Shown: piece after piece, positions 15,984 through 24,780 of the stretch | How the letters are laid out: every line of letters begins with the position of its first letter | Position numbering within the stretch: the first letter of the stretch is position 1 | Source of the DNA: an uncultured Clostridia bacterium | GTDB taxonomy: Bacteria; Bacillota; Clostridia; Oscillospirales; Acutalibacteraceae | Assembly (NCBI GenBank): GCA_947628665.1 | Contig: CANRAU010000006.1 | Location: 1-64,000, forward strand | Direction: 5' to 3' | DNA length: 64,000 bases | Notes under the pieces: generated by a model | Seen by the model: only the letters and a program-made list of their open reading frames with translations | The model's database searches: none | What the model was told of the DNA's origin: nothing | Translations under genes and position numbers: made by a program

Positions 15984-17225
15984 TTATTCGCGGCGCAGGG
16001 CTTCAATAGGCGGCATTTTCGCCGCGCGGCGCGCGGGATACACGCCGAAGATCACGCCGATGGCCGAGGAGAAACCGACCGCGATCGCGACCGTAGAGAG
16101 CTTCACCTGCAGCGGCACATTCATCAAATGCGACACGACCGCCGCGCCGAACACGCCGAGCAGCAGCCCGATCAGTCCGCCGATGAGGCAAAGGATAATG
16201 GATTCCGTCAAGAACTGCATCAAAATGGTCGAGGTTTTTGCGCCGAGCGCCTTGCGTATACCGATCTCACGCGTACGCTCGGTAATGGACACCAGCATAA
16301 TGTTCATAACGCCGATACCGCCGACCACAAGGGATATGGCGCTGACCGCCGCAATGAAAATGGTGAAAATATTGATGACCGTGTCCAAAAGGTCGATATA
16401 GGTTGCCATATTGGTGACGATATAGCAATCCCGATCGGTGTTGTTGTGGCGCGCACGCAAACGGTTGAGCGCCGCATTGCCCGCACCGTCCAAATCGTTC
16501 TCGTCATTTGCCATGATATAAACGGTGTCGAACGAGTCGGATGAACCCATGATCTGCATAGAAAGCGTGGAAGGAATGATAAGCATACCGCTGGACATTT
16601 GCGCACCGCCCATGGCCTGCATATTGTCCATCATTTCTTCGGAATCCATGCCGAAGGCGCTCGCCATATCGGTAACGCCCACAATCTTAATACGCGTGAC
16701 GACGTCGTTGTATGTGAAATTGACATATTCGTTGACAACATTCGCCCGCCCGAACAACTGGCGCGCGCTGGTCGCGTCGATCACGCCGACCGCTCTGCCT
16801 GCATCATATTCCGCCTGGTTGAAAAAACGGCCGTAAATGCAGTCGCCGCTGGTCACAAAGCGCAAATCGGTATTGCCGCCGACCAAAATACCGAATGCAT
16901 TTTCATCGTTGACCGTCATAGACCCCATGGTCATGACATAGGGCGACACATAATCCACGATATCCAATTCCTTGATCGCTTCAATATCCGCCGAAGTGAT
17001 ATAGTCGGAGGGCTGCGCGATATTGCCGTCCACCGTGATGTTGATCGCGCTGTTTCCCATGTCACGGATCATGCCGATGATATAATCCCGACTGCCGTTG
17101 CCAACCGTGATGATCGAGATCACCGAACCGACGCCGATAATGATGCCGAGCATGGTCAGCAGAGAACGCATTAAATTCGTGCGTATGCTGAAGATCGCTA
17201 TGCGTATATTTTCACGAATATCCAT
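15984..17225 (-). CDS. MacB/FtsX-type ABC transporter permease
   Basis: A 413-residue membrane subunit of a MacB/LolCDE-like mechanotransmission ABC system. An N-terminal helix with MLGIIIGVGSVISI is followed by a large extracytoplasmic MacB core (about residues 45-280) and three C-terminal helices (AVSAISLVVGGIGVMNIML, then the coupling motif TREIGIRKALGA). It lacks the N-terminal ATPase of full MacB, and no ATPase gene is next to it. The membrane fusion protein gene lies 43 bp upstream on the same strand. It probably drives export of a drug, peptide or lipid with an ATPase encoded elsewhere. Confidence 0.92.
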   Translation of the reverse strand: MDIRENIRIAIFSIRTNLMRSLLTMLGIIIGVGSVISIITVGNGSRDYIIGMIRDMGNSAINITVDGNIAQPSDYITSADIEAIKELDIVDYVSPYVMTMGSMTVNDENAFGILVGGNTDLRFVTSGDCIYGRFFNQAEYDAGRAVGVIDATSARQLFGRANVVNEYVNFTYNDVVTRIKIVGVTDMASAFGMDSEEMMDNMQAMGGAQMSSGMLIIPSTLSMQIMGSSDSFDTVYIMANDENDLDGAGNAALNRLRARHNNTDRDCYIVTNMATYIDLLDTVINIFTIFIAAVSAISLVVGGIGVMNIMLVSITERTREIGIRKALGAKTSTILMQFLTESIILCLIGGLIGLLLGVFGAAVVSHLMNVPLQVKLSTVAIAVGFSSAIGVIFGVYPARRAAKMPPIEALRRE

Positions 17226-17268
17226 TCTCTCACCGCCTTTGCCTTACCGTATTTTTCCGCAATACACG

Positions 17269-18837
17269 TCAGGCTTTCACCGTAATTTTATCGCCGTCCT
17301 GCAAAACCGTTTTCGGGTTCATTACGATCTGCTCCCCTTCGCTAAGGCCATTTAAAACCTCATACAGGGTATCGGACGCAATGCCCAAGGTCACCGTGCG
17401 TTTTTCCACCGTACCCTTATCCGCGTTAAATACGAACACGCAGTTTTCACCGTCGCCTACGGAAACGGCTTCCACGGGGATGACCAACACATTTTCCAGC
17501 TTTTCGGTATCAATACGAACGTCCACATCGAAGCCCAACACGACTTTTTCGTCGGGGTGCAGAATTTTTACCCGCACGGGTGCGCTGCCGGACGCAGAGG
17601 AACTGTCGCCTCCCGTAAAGGAGGACGCCAAAGAACTGATATCCAAGCCCGAGGACGCGTTTGCCGTCGCGCTTACATAGGTCACGACCGCGTCGTAGGT
17701 CTTATCCAGCGACGTTACGGTGGCGGCCTGCCCGACCTTTAAATCCGGCAAATCATATTTACCCACCGTAAAGCTCGCGTAGAAATCGCCGTAGCTTTCC
17801 ACCACGATACCCGTGCCGACCGCAGCGCCCGCACGATTGGTCGTGGAGAAAATATCCGACAGAACCGAAGCAACATCGCCGTTGCCCGACGCCATAGACA
17901 GCAAAGCGGACATATCCAACGTGTTGTTTTGGTTCTCGGCAGGGGTGAACACCTCGCCCGCCGTAAGATTGACCTCGGTCACAATGCCGTCCGCCGAAGC
18001 CGTCCAACCCGCCGCAAGGGCATCCACGAGTTGCTGATAGTTTTCGTAATCCGCCTTCTTCTGCTCGGCAACATTTTTATAAAGCTCCGACACGGTGTCG
18101 TCCATTTGACCCTCATACACGGAACGCTGCGTTTGCAAAGCGGTCAACTGCGCCTGTTTTTGCGCAAGCTCCGCCTGTTTGGCGGCTGCGGAATTTTGAA
18201 GCGCCGTTTGCGCGTCGCTCATCTGCGCGCGCAAAGCGGTCACGATCTCCTGCGCCTGTTCCTCACGCATCCCGCCTTGTTGAAGTTGCGATAGAATCGC
18301 CTGCAACTGCTCCTCGGAATAGGTCGGCACGTTCGGCACGCTGACCTGCGCGTTCTGCGCTGCGGCAACCTCTTGCTCCAGCTGCTTGATCTCATTTTCC
18401 ACATTCGGGATCTGCCTGTTCACGTCGTCCAAATTTTTTTTGGCCGTCGAAACGGTGTCGGCCGATTTGGTATACGCGGACTGTGCCTTGTCGTAAGCGG
18501 CCTTATAATCGGCAAGCGTTCCCGACAGCGGGGACACGTCAAATGTGGCAAGCTGCTGCCCTGCCGTGACCTTATCGCCAACGGCGACGTTGACCGAGAG
18601 TACGCGCACGCCGGAAACGGCGGAAAAAGTCTCGGTATTGCCCGATTCCACGACGCCCTGCGTGTCAAAGGCGGATTGGATGTCGCCCTTCTTTACCTCG
18701 GCCAGCACATAAGCGGGCAACTCGTCGGGTTTAAAATTGGCATACAGAACCGTTACCAGCGAAGCGATCAGCGCAACGGCGATCACCGCTGTCCAAAATT
18801 TCTTTTTTCTGCTCCAGCTTTTTACTTTTTTAAACAC
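17269..18837 (-). CDS. HlyD/MacA-type membrane fusion protein
   Basis: A 522-residue periplasm-side adaptor. A signal anchor (residues about 13-33) is followed by a lipoyl/barrel strand pair (GVRVLSVNVAVGDKVTAGQQLATF), a long coiled-coil hairpin rich in Gln and Ala (about residues 95-270), the returning barrel segment and a C-terminal membrane-proximal domain (VLVIPVEAVSVGDGENCVFVF). It would link the MacB-type permease downstream to the cell wall. A Ser/Gly-rich insert (ASSFTGGDSSSASGSA) interrupts the returning domain. Start is GTG or ATG at 18837. Confidence 0.9.
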   Translation of the reverse strand: MFKKVKSWSRKKKFWTAVIAVALIASLVTVLYANFKPDELPAYVLAEVKKGDIQSAFDTQGVVESGNTETFSAVSGVRVLSVNVAVGDKVTAGQQLATFDVSPLSGTLADYKAAYDKAQSAYTKSADTVSTAKKNLDDVNRQIPNVENEIKQLEQEVAAAQNAQVSVPNVPTYSEEQLQAILSQLQQGGMREEQAQEIVTALRAQMSDAQTALQNSAAAKQAELAQKQAQLTALQTQRSVYEGQMDDTVSELYKNVAEQKKADYENYQQLVDALAAGWTASADGIVTEVNLTAGEVFTPAENQNNTLDMSALLSMASGNGDVASVLSDIFSTTNRAGAAVGTGIVVESYGDFYASFTVGKYDLPDLKVGQAATVTSLDKTYDAVVTYVSATANASSGLDISSLASSFTGGDSSSASGSAPVRVKILHPDEKVVLGFDVDVRIDTEKLENVLVIPVEAVSVGDGENCVFVFNADKGTVEKRTVTLGIASDTLYEVLNGLSEGEQIVMNPKTVLQDGDKITVKA

Positions 18838-18959
18838 AAGATCACCGCTTTACGCTTCAAGTAATAAAATATATGGCATCATTTTATAATATTGCGTCCG
18901 ATTTTACCATATATTTTTGTAAAGAAAATGTGAATAAAAGATTAACGGGACGGTGTATT

Positions 18960-19481
18960 ATGAAAACACAAAAATGGATGTCGCTGCTGCTCGCCGTTTG
19001 CCTGCTGTTTCTGTGCGCCTGCACAAGACAGCGCAACATCGATACGGCGGAATTCTGCAAACGTGTAAACACGCTACGCGGGGAAGAGCTTTTGACGCCG
19101 ACGCAGTTTTTCAGAGAGCCGAATGCAAACGCCGACGAATACAACTGCAATTTTTCCTATGCAGAAGGACAAACCGCCCTGTTATCCTTAAAAACCGACA
19201 GTACGGGGACTGTGATCGGCTTTCAATTGACCTGTATCCCCGAAAACGGCGCGCCCTCAGCGGAGGCTGTCGGCGCGCTGTATGACGCTTATGTACAGTT
19301 CGTCACCGTACTCATGGTCGGGGACACCGCCGACGACGGCGAAGAAGCGATCCGCGCAGTCGGCATCCTGCCGGAAAACTTGGGATTTACCGATAACGGG
19401 TATGTGAGCAAAAACGATACGCATCAATTCGCCGTTTTTTCGGGAGAAAACTATATCTCGCTATTCTGCGAACGCATCTGA
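18960..19481 (+). CDS. Predicted lipoprotein of unknown function
   Basis: A 173-residue protein beginning with a lipoprotein signal: a basic start, a hydrophobic core and a lipobox LCAC near residue 20, so it should be tethered outside the membrane. The rest is small and soluble with no family I recognise. ATG 18960 is chosen to start at the signal peptide; the ribosome site GGGACGG is weak. It diverges from the HlyD gene, and its end overlaps the convergent patatin gene by 21 bp. Confidence 0.7.
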   Translation: MKTQKWMSLLLAVCLLFLCACTRQRNIDTAEFCKRVNTLRGEELLTPTQFFREPNANADEYNCNFSYAEGQTALLSLKTDSTGTVIGFQLTCIPENGAPSAEAVGALYDAYVQFVTVLMVGDTADDGEEAIRAVGILPENLGFTDNGYVSKNDTHQFAVFSGENYISLFCERI

Positions 19482-20600
19482 ACTGTCGGCCTGCTCTCTG
19501 TTTTGCGTCATTTCCGCCCGGAAATCCGCCAGCGCCGCCTCCGCTTCGATTCGGTATACCGCACGCGTGGTCGTGATGTTCGCGCGCTTTAAAATCGGCT
19601 GCGCGGCTTTGCGCAACGACTGTGCAAGATGCATATGCTCCGTTTCGGGCGGCGGCGCCTGCAGCTCGGCTTCAAGCAAGGCGTGCATAAACTGTTTTTG
19701 GGTGTACACGGTCAACCGCTCCACATTACGTTCGGCGGCAAGGCGTTCCAGTCCCGTGCAGGCGCGATAGCCGTATTTTTGCTGCATACGTTTATACTCG
19801 GCAGGCTTGAAATAATACGATTGTCCGCCAAGCTTGCCAAACGCCTTTTTCGCGTCGAGATAGCCCATTTGCATACGCATTTCGTTCATGGAGGTATCAA
19901 ATTCAAAGGAGTCACCAAGCTCTTTGGGATCGTTCGGACGGATATAGATAATGTCCGCGCAGGAAAGCTCGGATTTATGCCCAATGCCCTTTATATTGGA
20001 AATATCCAGCACGATAAAACGGTTGATCCCGCGTTCGCGCAAAAACTCTATAGGCGCGTTGTCATACACGCCGCCGTCCAAGTACTTCGCCCCGTCGGGA
20101 CTTTCGTTGTGCAGTCCCGGAAAGCGCGCGGACAACATCAGATAATCGATCAGAAGCCCCGGCTGCATTTCCTCCAAAAACAGTTCCACGGGGTGCAGGG
20201 ACGAAAGCTGAAATGTCACAAGCCCCAGGGGAATGCCCGAGGCGCGCACCTTTTCTTCGTCGATGTACTGCGCGATCAAATTGCGCGCGGGGGTCACGTC
20301 CACCCCGCCGTTTCGGATCATTTCCCGAAAAATCTGCGGCAGATTGGAAAAGCTGAATAAATTTTCGGGCTCTTTCAGTTCCGCTTCGATATGTACGCCC
20401 TCTTTGACCTCCGCCGTGTTCCAAAGCTCCACGGCGGCGTCATAATCGCCCTGTGCGATCAGTGCGCCGTTGATCGCACCGATGGATACGCCCGTGATCG
20501 CCTCAATGGAAATGCCCAGTTCCCGCAAGGCTTTCCACGCGCCGATCTGGTAAGCGCCCTTCGCGCCGCCGCCTGCTAAAATCAAGCCATAAGGCCGCAT
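19461..20600 (-). CDS. Patatin-like phospholipase
   Basis: A 379-residue acyl hydrolase with a Ser-Asp dyad. The oxyanion motif LAGGGAKGAYQIG begins near residue 9, the nucleophile elbow is GVSIG and the Asp lies in LDGGVYDN. A C-terminal helical extension of about 100 residues follows the patatin fold. ATG 20600 is selected because GGGGGAG lies 7 nt upstream; the GTG two codons earlier is less well spaced. It is the last gene of the PHP-ispE-Rrf2 run, 21 bp behind the regulator. It likely cleaves phospholipids, but the substrate is unknown. Confidence 0.92.
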   Translation of the reverse strand: MRPYGLILAGGGAKGAYQIGAWKALRELGISIEAITGVSIGAINGALIAQGDYDAAVELWNTAEVKEGVHIEAELKEPENLFSFSNLPQIFREMIRNGGVDVTPARNLIAQYIDEEKVRASGIPLGLVTFQLSSLHPVELFLEEMQPGLLIDYLMLSARFPGLHNESPDGAKYLDGGVYDNAPIEFLRERGINRFIVLDISNIKGIGHKSELSCADIIYIRPNDPKELGDSFEFDTSMNEMRMQMGYLDAKKAFGKLGGQSYYFKPAEYKRMQQKYGYRACTGLERLAAERNVERLTVYTQKQFMHALLEAELQAPPPETEHMHLAQSLRKAAQPILKRANITTTRAVYRIEAEAALADFRAEMTQNREQADSSDAFAE

Positions 20601-20621
20601 ATACACTCTCCCCCTTTTCGT

Positions 20622-21059
20622 TCAAATCACATAATCCGCACCCGCGCTCTCGCGCACGCGCGACGCGAGGTCGGAAAGCGTAGTATTGTCCACAACGCCG
20701 CAGACCGCTTCGTACAGTTCCTTCCAAAATCCGACGGTTTGGCATTCGGCAGCGCGCGGACAAATGTTTTCGGGATCGTCCAAGCACGCGACGGGCGCCA
20801 GACTCCCCTCCGTGATGCGCAGCACGTCGCCGACCGTGATCTGTGCGGGCGAACACGCCAATTTATACCCGCCCTGCGGCCCGCGCACGCTTTTGAGCAT
20901 GCCCGCCTTCGTCAGCATGGATACGATCTGCTCCAAATATTTGACCGATATGTCTTGCCGAGCGGAAATATCCTTGAGCGCGATATACTCGCCGCTGTCA
21001 TGCAGGGCTAAATCCAACAGAAACCGAAGCGCGTATCTGCCTTTTGTTGAAATGCGCAT
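20622..21059 (-). CDS. Rrf2-family Fe-S regulator (IscR-like)
   Basis: A 145-residue winged-helix transcription factor. MRISTKGRYALRFLLDLA is the family start, the recognition helix includes SVKYLEQIVSML, and the wing is VRGPQGGYKLA. Three cysteines (Cys92, Cys100, Cys106) match the [2Fe-2S] ligand set of IscR-type sensors. It probably senses Fe-S or redox state. It lies 6 bp behind the small membrane ORF and 21 bp before patatin, so it is an internal member of the operon. No isc or suf gene is nearby, so its targets are elsewhere. Confidence 0.93.
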   Translation of the reverse strand: MRISTKGRYALRFLLDLALHDSGEYIALKDISARQDISVKYLEQIVSMLTKAGMLKSVRGPQGGYKLACSPAQITVGDVLRITEGSLAPVACLDDPENICPRAAECQTVGFWKELYEAVCGVVDNTTLSDLASRVRESAGADYVI

Positions 21060-21065
21060 TGCCTG

Positions 21066-21203
21066 TCACCTCGACTGTATGGTATACTCCGGCGGCAGCG
21101 AGTGCATTTGCACGCGGCTGTCGGAAAAAATGGAAATCAAAAGCAAAACGGCCAGCACCGCAAGCGCCAGCGCCAGAACCCATGCAGCATATCGATTTTT
21201 CAT
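21066..21203 (-). CDS. 45-residue single-pass membrane protein
   Basis: A small ORF starting with ATG that overlaps the ispE stop as ATGA, with GGTGG upstream inside ispE. It encodes a basic start (MKNRY), one hydrophobic helix of about 22 residues rich in Leu, Val and Ala, and a short polar tail. The 4-nt overlap and the 6-bp gap to the Rrf2 gene support translation. No family recognised. Confidence 0.6.
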   Translation of the reverse strand: MKNRYAAWVLALALAVLAVLLLISIFSDSRVQMHSLPPEYTIQSR

Positions 21204-22069
21204 GCTTCCACCGTCTCTATCGCGTGGGAAACGGTCTTGCAGATATGTACGTCCCGAAATTCCGCCTGCAGGCGTTCGGCGCACTGCTTTGCCGCTTCTT
21301 CTTCCGAAAACAACCCGTATACGGTAGGGCCGCTGCCGCTCATAAGCGTCAGATCCGCGCCGCACGCACGCATGACCCCCTTGATATGCGGGCGGCTCGG
21401 CACTTCGATCACCTGTTCAAACACATTGGCCGCCTTTTCACACAGCAGCGGATAATCCCCGTTGTGCGCCGCATACAGCATCGCTGTTCGGTCGGCGTGG
21501 CGCAAATGCTCGGCGGCGTCCAGCTGCCTGTACGCACCCGCGGTGGCAACGCCCATATCGGGCTTACAAAGCACGACGAATTTATCCGTAAGCGGCAACA
21601 GCGGTGCGATCACGCCGCCCTTGTCCATACAAAGCGCCGTACCGCCCGTAAGCGCAAACGGCACGTCCGCGCCGACGCTCTCCCCCACGCGCCGCAAAGC
21701 GACGTCGGAAAGCCGCGCCGCAAACAGCGTATTGAGGCAGTACAGCACGCCCGCCGCGTCCGCACTGCCGCCCGCAAGCCCCGCCGCCATGGGAATATGT
21801 TTTTCGATGGCGATGGAAACCCCCGTGTTTTCGATACCTGTCGCACAAAAGAACGCGTCGGCGGCCTTGTAGGCTATGTTATCCTTTCCCGCAGGCACGC
21901 GCGCGTCGCTTGTCTGCACCTCGATCCTGCCGCTTTCGGTGCGCTGCACCGTCACAACGTCACAACAATCCACCGACTGCATAAGCATAAACAGGCTGTG
22001 GTAGCCGTCGGGCAGCGTCCCCAAAACGTCCAGCATCAAATTGATTTTGGCCGAAACCCTGACTTTCAT
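21200..22069 (-). CDS. ispE: 4-diphosphocytidyl-2-C-methyl-D-erythritol kinase
   Basis: GHMP-superfamily kinase of the MEP isoprenoid pathway that phosphorylates the 2-hydroxyl of CDP-methylerythritol; cytoplasmic. The protein has 289 residues, the usual size. It shows AKINLMLDVLG at the start, the ATP loop PMAAGLAGGSADAAG near residue 93, the catalytic Asp in GADVPFAL, and the third motif LMSGSGPTVYG. The start at 22069 is set by GGAGAAGG just upstream. It follows the PHP gene by 10 bp and overlaps the small membrane ORF by 4. Confidence 0.95.
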   Translation of the reverse strand: MKVRVSAKINLMLDVLGTLPDGYHSLFMLMQSVDCCDVVTVQRTESGRIEVQTSDARVPAGKDNIAYKAADAFFCATGIENTGVSIAIEKHIPMAAGLAGGSADAAGVLYCLNTLFAARLSDVALRRVGESVGADVPFALTGGTALCMDKGGVIAPLLPLTDKFVVLCKPDMGVATAGAYRQLDAAEHLRHADRTAMLYAAHNGDYPLLCEKAANVFEQVIEVPSRPHIKGVMRACGADLTLMSGSGPTVYGLFSEEEAAKQCAERLQAEFRDVHICKTVSHAIETVEA

Positions 22070-22079
22070 ACCTTCTCCT

Positions 22080-22892
22080 TTAATCGATCGGCATTTGCAG
22101 AGGCATCCTCTGCTGGAAGAGCGTAAGCTGGGTAAAGCCCGCCTGCCGCATCGCGTCATACGCCTCGTTCATGCCCTTCCCGACGTCGTCGGCGAAATGT
22201 GCATCCGAACCGTAGGTGATATATTCGCCGCCCAGCTCGCGAAAACGCTTGATCGTATCGAACTCGGGCGAGAGCCGCCCGATGGGCTGCCGAAGCCCTG
22301 CGGTGTTGATCTCGAGCGCCTTGCCCGTCTCGGCAACGCGCTTTAAAATCTCATCGACCTGCTTTTTGTATTTTTCGAGATCGATCAAAATCCCCGCCCG
22401 CGCATACATATAGCGCATCGGGTACGTCAAATGCGCGAGAATGTCAAAATTGCCCCACTCGAGCATCTGCAAGATTTCGTCCAAATATTCGACCGTCAGC
22501 GCGTGTGCCGACGCTTCGTCGAAATGCTCCATATCGTAAAAATCAATGCCGTTTCGCAGATAGTGAACCGAACCGAGCACCTCGTCATACGGCCGCGCCG
22601 ATACGATCGCCCGTGCCGTTTCGGGGTCGTAATGCGGTTGCCCCAATTCGATACCGCGAAGCACCAGCACTTTGCCGCGAAAGGCGGACTGCGCCTTGGA
22701 TGCTTCAAAGAACGCGTGCTTGACACGTTTGTCATAGTGTTCCGATTTATAACGCTCCACCTCGCAGTGATCGGTCAATGCAAGGGCGCGCACACCGTTT
22801 AACTCCGCGCGTTCACAAATGAACATGGCGGAATGGTTGCCGTCGGGCGAGTTGTCGGTATGCACGTGCAGGTCAATGATCCTTTGGTACAC
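22080..22892 (-). CDS. PHP-domain phosphoesterase (histidinol-phosphatase type)
   Basis: A 270-residue PHP hydrolase. Metal motifs: DLHVHTDNSPDG at the start, ALTDHCE, the Glu in RGIELGQ, GSVHYL, DILAHLTYP and SDAHFADDVG near the end. This layout matches HisK/HisJ-type histidinol-phosphate phosphatases, but no histidine gene is adjacent, so the substrate is open. GTG at 22892 is chosen because AAAGGAG lies 8 nt before it; upstream in-frame ATG has no such site. First gene of the ispE operon. Confidence 0.88.
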   Translation of the reverse strand: MYQRIIDLHVHTDNSPDGNHSAMFICERAELNGVRALALTDHCEVERYKSEHYDKRVKHAFFEASKAQSAFRGKVLVLRGIELGQPHYDPETARAIVSARPYDEVLGSVHYLRNGIDFYDMEHFDEASAHALTVEYLDEILQMLEWGNFDILAHLTYPMRYMYARAGILIDLEKYKKQVDEILKRVAETGKALEINTAGLRQPIGRLSPEFDTIKRFRELGGEYITYGSDAHFADDVGKGMNEAYDAMRQAGFTQLTLFQQRMPLQMPID

Positions 22893-23009
22893 GGTTGCTT
22901 CTCCTTTACGCGGAAAATAGGATGTCTTTTGTATTTTAACATATTTTTTCCATATGGAATATAGTTTTTTCAAAAATTTCAAAATTCTCTGTAAAAAACG
23001 GACGTATTG

Positions 23010-23018
23010 TGGTATGAT
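23010..23018 (+). promoter_or_regulatory. Extended -10 promoter of the ACT/PFL operon
   Basis: TGGTATGAT, an extended -10 element, with only a weak -35 (TGTAAA) 17 bp upstream. The leader would be about 85 nt. Confidence 0.5.
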
Positions 23019-23107
23019 TAGAAGATAGAATTGCCATATGATCCATCTATGCGCGGTCGGAGCGGCATTTTGTCTTTCGGCCGACAGTTTTTACGGAGGT
23101 TTACTGT

Positions 23108-23377
23108 ATGCATGCAATCATTACCGTTGTGGGGCGTGACACCGTCGGCATACTCGCAAAAGTATCGGCGCTGTGCGCAAAGCACAACGTCAACATTCTT
23201 GAGGTGACGCAAAGTATTTTGCAGGATATGTTCTGCATGATCATGCTGGCGGACGTTTCGGCCTGCAACGTGCCTTTTACAGCGCTCGCGGACGAGGCCG
23301 AGGCGTTGGGAAAAGAGCTCGGTCTTTCCATCAACGCCATGCATGAGGACATTTTCAATTCCATGCACAGAATTTAA
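23108..23377 (+). CDS. ACT-domain protein (UPF0237)
   Basis: An 89-residue single ACT domain of the UPF0237 family. It begins [20 protein letters not shown], the glycine-rich amino-acid-binding loop, and follows with [22 protein letters not shown] domains bind small ligands such as amino acids and act as dimers. It lies just before the PFL/UPF0210 gene, a pairing widespread in Firmicutes and archaea. GGAGG precedes the start. The ligand is unknown. Confidence 0.93.
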   Translation: MHAIITVVGRDTVGILAKVSALCAKHNVNILEVTQSILQDMFCMIMLADVSACNVPFTALADEAEALGKELGLSINAMHEDIFNSMHRI

Positions 23378-23393
23378 CGGGAGGTCGAAGGCT

Positions 23394-24749
23394 TTGATCA
23401 ATACACACGACATCCTGGAAACCATCAATATGATCCGCGAGGAAAATCTCGACATCCGCACCATCACCATGGGCATTTCGCTTTTAAGCTGTGCGGATTC
23501 CGATATTCACGCGTCCTGCGGCAAGCTCTATGAAAAAATTTGCCGCCGCGCCGAACACCTTGTGGAAACGGGGGAAAACATCGAACGGGAGTACGGCATT
23601 CCCATCATCCACAAGCGCATTGCCGTTACGCCGATCTCCATGCTCGTCGCCGCAAGCGGCGGCGATCCCGTGCTGTATGCCAAAACGCTCGAAAAAGCCG
23701 CGCAGACCGTCGGCGTCAATTTCATCGGCGGCTATTCGGCGCTGGTGCATAAGGGCTTTGCCGCCGGAGACGAAGCGCTGATCGAGAGCATTCCCGAGGC
23801 GCTCGCCGAAACCGAACATATCTGTTCCAGCGTAAACATCGGCTCGACCAAAGCGGGCATCAATATGGACGCGGTCGCCACCATGGGCAAAATCGTGCGC
23901 CGTGCGGCGGAATGTACCGCCGATAAGGGCTGTATCGGTCCTGCGAAGCTGGTCGTATTCTGCAACGCGCCGGAGGACAACCCCTTTATGGCGGGCGCGT
24001 TCCACGGCGCGGGCGAACCCGACTGCGTGATCAACGTCGGCGTTTCCGGCCCCGGCGTGGTGCGCGCGGCGCTGCAAAAAATCCCGAACGGCAACATCAC
24101 CGATGTGGCGGACACCGTCAAGAAAACGGCGTTTAAAATCACCCGCGTGGGGCAGTTGGTCGCGAAAGAAGCCGCCAAGCGGCTCGACGTGCCTTTCGGC
24201 ATTGTCGATCTCTCCTTAGCGCCCACACCTGCCGTCGGCGATTCGGTCGCCTATATTTTGGAGGAAATGGGCTTGGAGCAGTGCGGCGCACACGGGACGA
24301 CCGCGTGCCTTGCGCTCTTAAACGACGCGGTCAAAAAGGGCGGCGTGATGGCCTCCTCGCACGTCGGCGGCCTTTCGGGCGCATTCATCCCCGTTTCGGA
24401 GGATGCGGGCATGATCGCCGCAGCACAAAACGGCACGCTCACTTTGGAGAAGTTAGAGGCTATGACCGCCGTATGCTCGGTGGGCTTGGATATGATCATT
24501 ATACCGGGCGACACAAGCGCGGAAATCATTTCGGGCATCATCGCGGACGAGGCCGCCATCGGCATGGTCAACTCCAAAACCACGGCGGTGCGCGTTATTC
24601 CCGCCATCGGTAAAAACGTCGGCGACACGCTGCATTTTGGCGGCCTTTTGGGGTACGGCCCTGTGATGCACGTCAATCCCGCCTCCCCCGCCAAATTTAT
24701 CGGGCGCGGCGGACGCATCCCCGCCCCGATCCAAAGTCTGAAAAATTGA
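23394..24749 (+). CDS. PFL-family (UPF0210) protein
   Basis: A 451-residue protein of the PFL/UPF0210 (DUF711) family, related in fold to pyruvate-formate-lyase-like proteins but lacking a proven reaction. Family hallmarks include [18 protein letters not shown], the phrase [17 protein letters not shown] and the near-terminal [18 protein letters not shown] at 23394 is chosen, with GGGAGG 9 nt upstream; the ATG at 23343 lies inside the ACT gene without a ribosome site. The pair with the ACT protein is conserved, suggesting the ACT domain regulates it. Confidence 0.92.
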   Translation: MINTHDILETINMIREENLDIRTITMGISLLSCADSDIHASCGKLYEKICRRAEHLVETGENIEREYGIPIIHKRIAVTPISMLVAASGGDPVLYAKTLEKAAQTVGVNFIGGYSALVHKGFAAGDEALIESIPEALAETEHICSSVNIGSTKAGINMDAVATMGKIVRRAAECTADKGCIGPAKLVVFCNAPEDNPFMAGAFHGAGEPDCVINVGVSGPGVVRAALQKIPNGNITDVADTVKKTAFKITRVGQLVAKEAAKRLDVPFGIVDLSLAPTPAVGDSVAYILEEMGLEQCGAHGTTACLALLNDAVKKGGVMASSHVGGLSGAFIPVSEDAGMIAAAQNGTLTLEKLEAMTAVCSVGLDMIIIPGDTSAEIISGIIADEAAIGMVNSKTTAVRVIPAIGKNVGDTLHFGGLLGYGPVMHVNPASPAKFIGRGGRIPAPIQSLKN

Positions 24750-24780
24750 GTTCGGCCAACGGCGAAAGGGAGCTGTGCGC

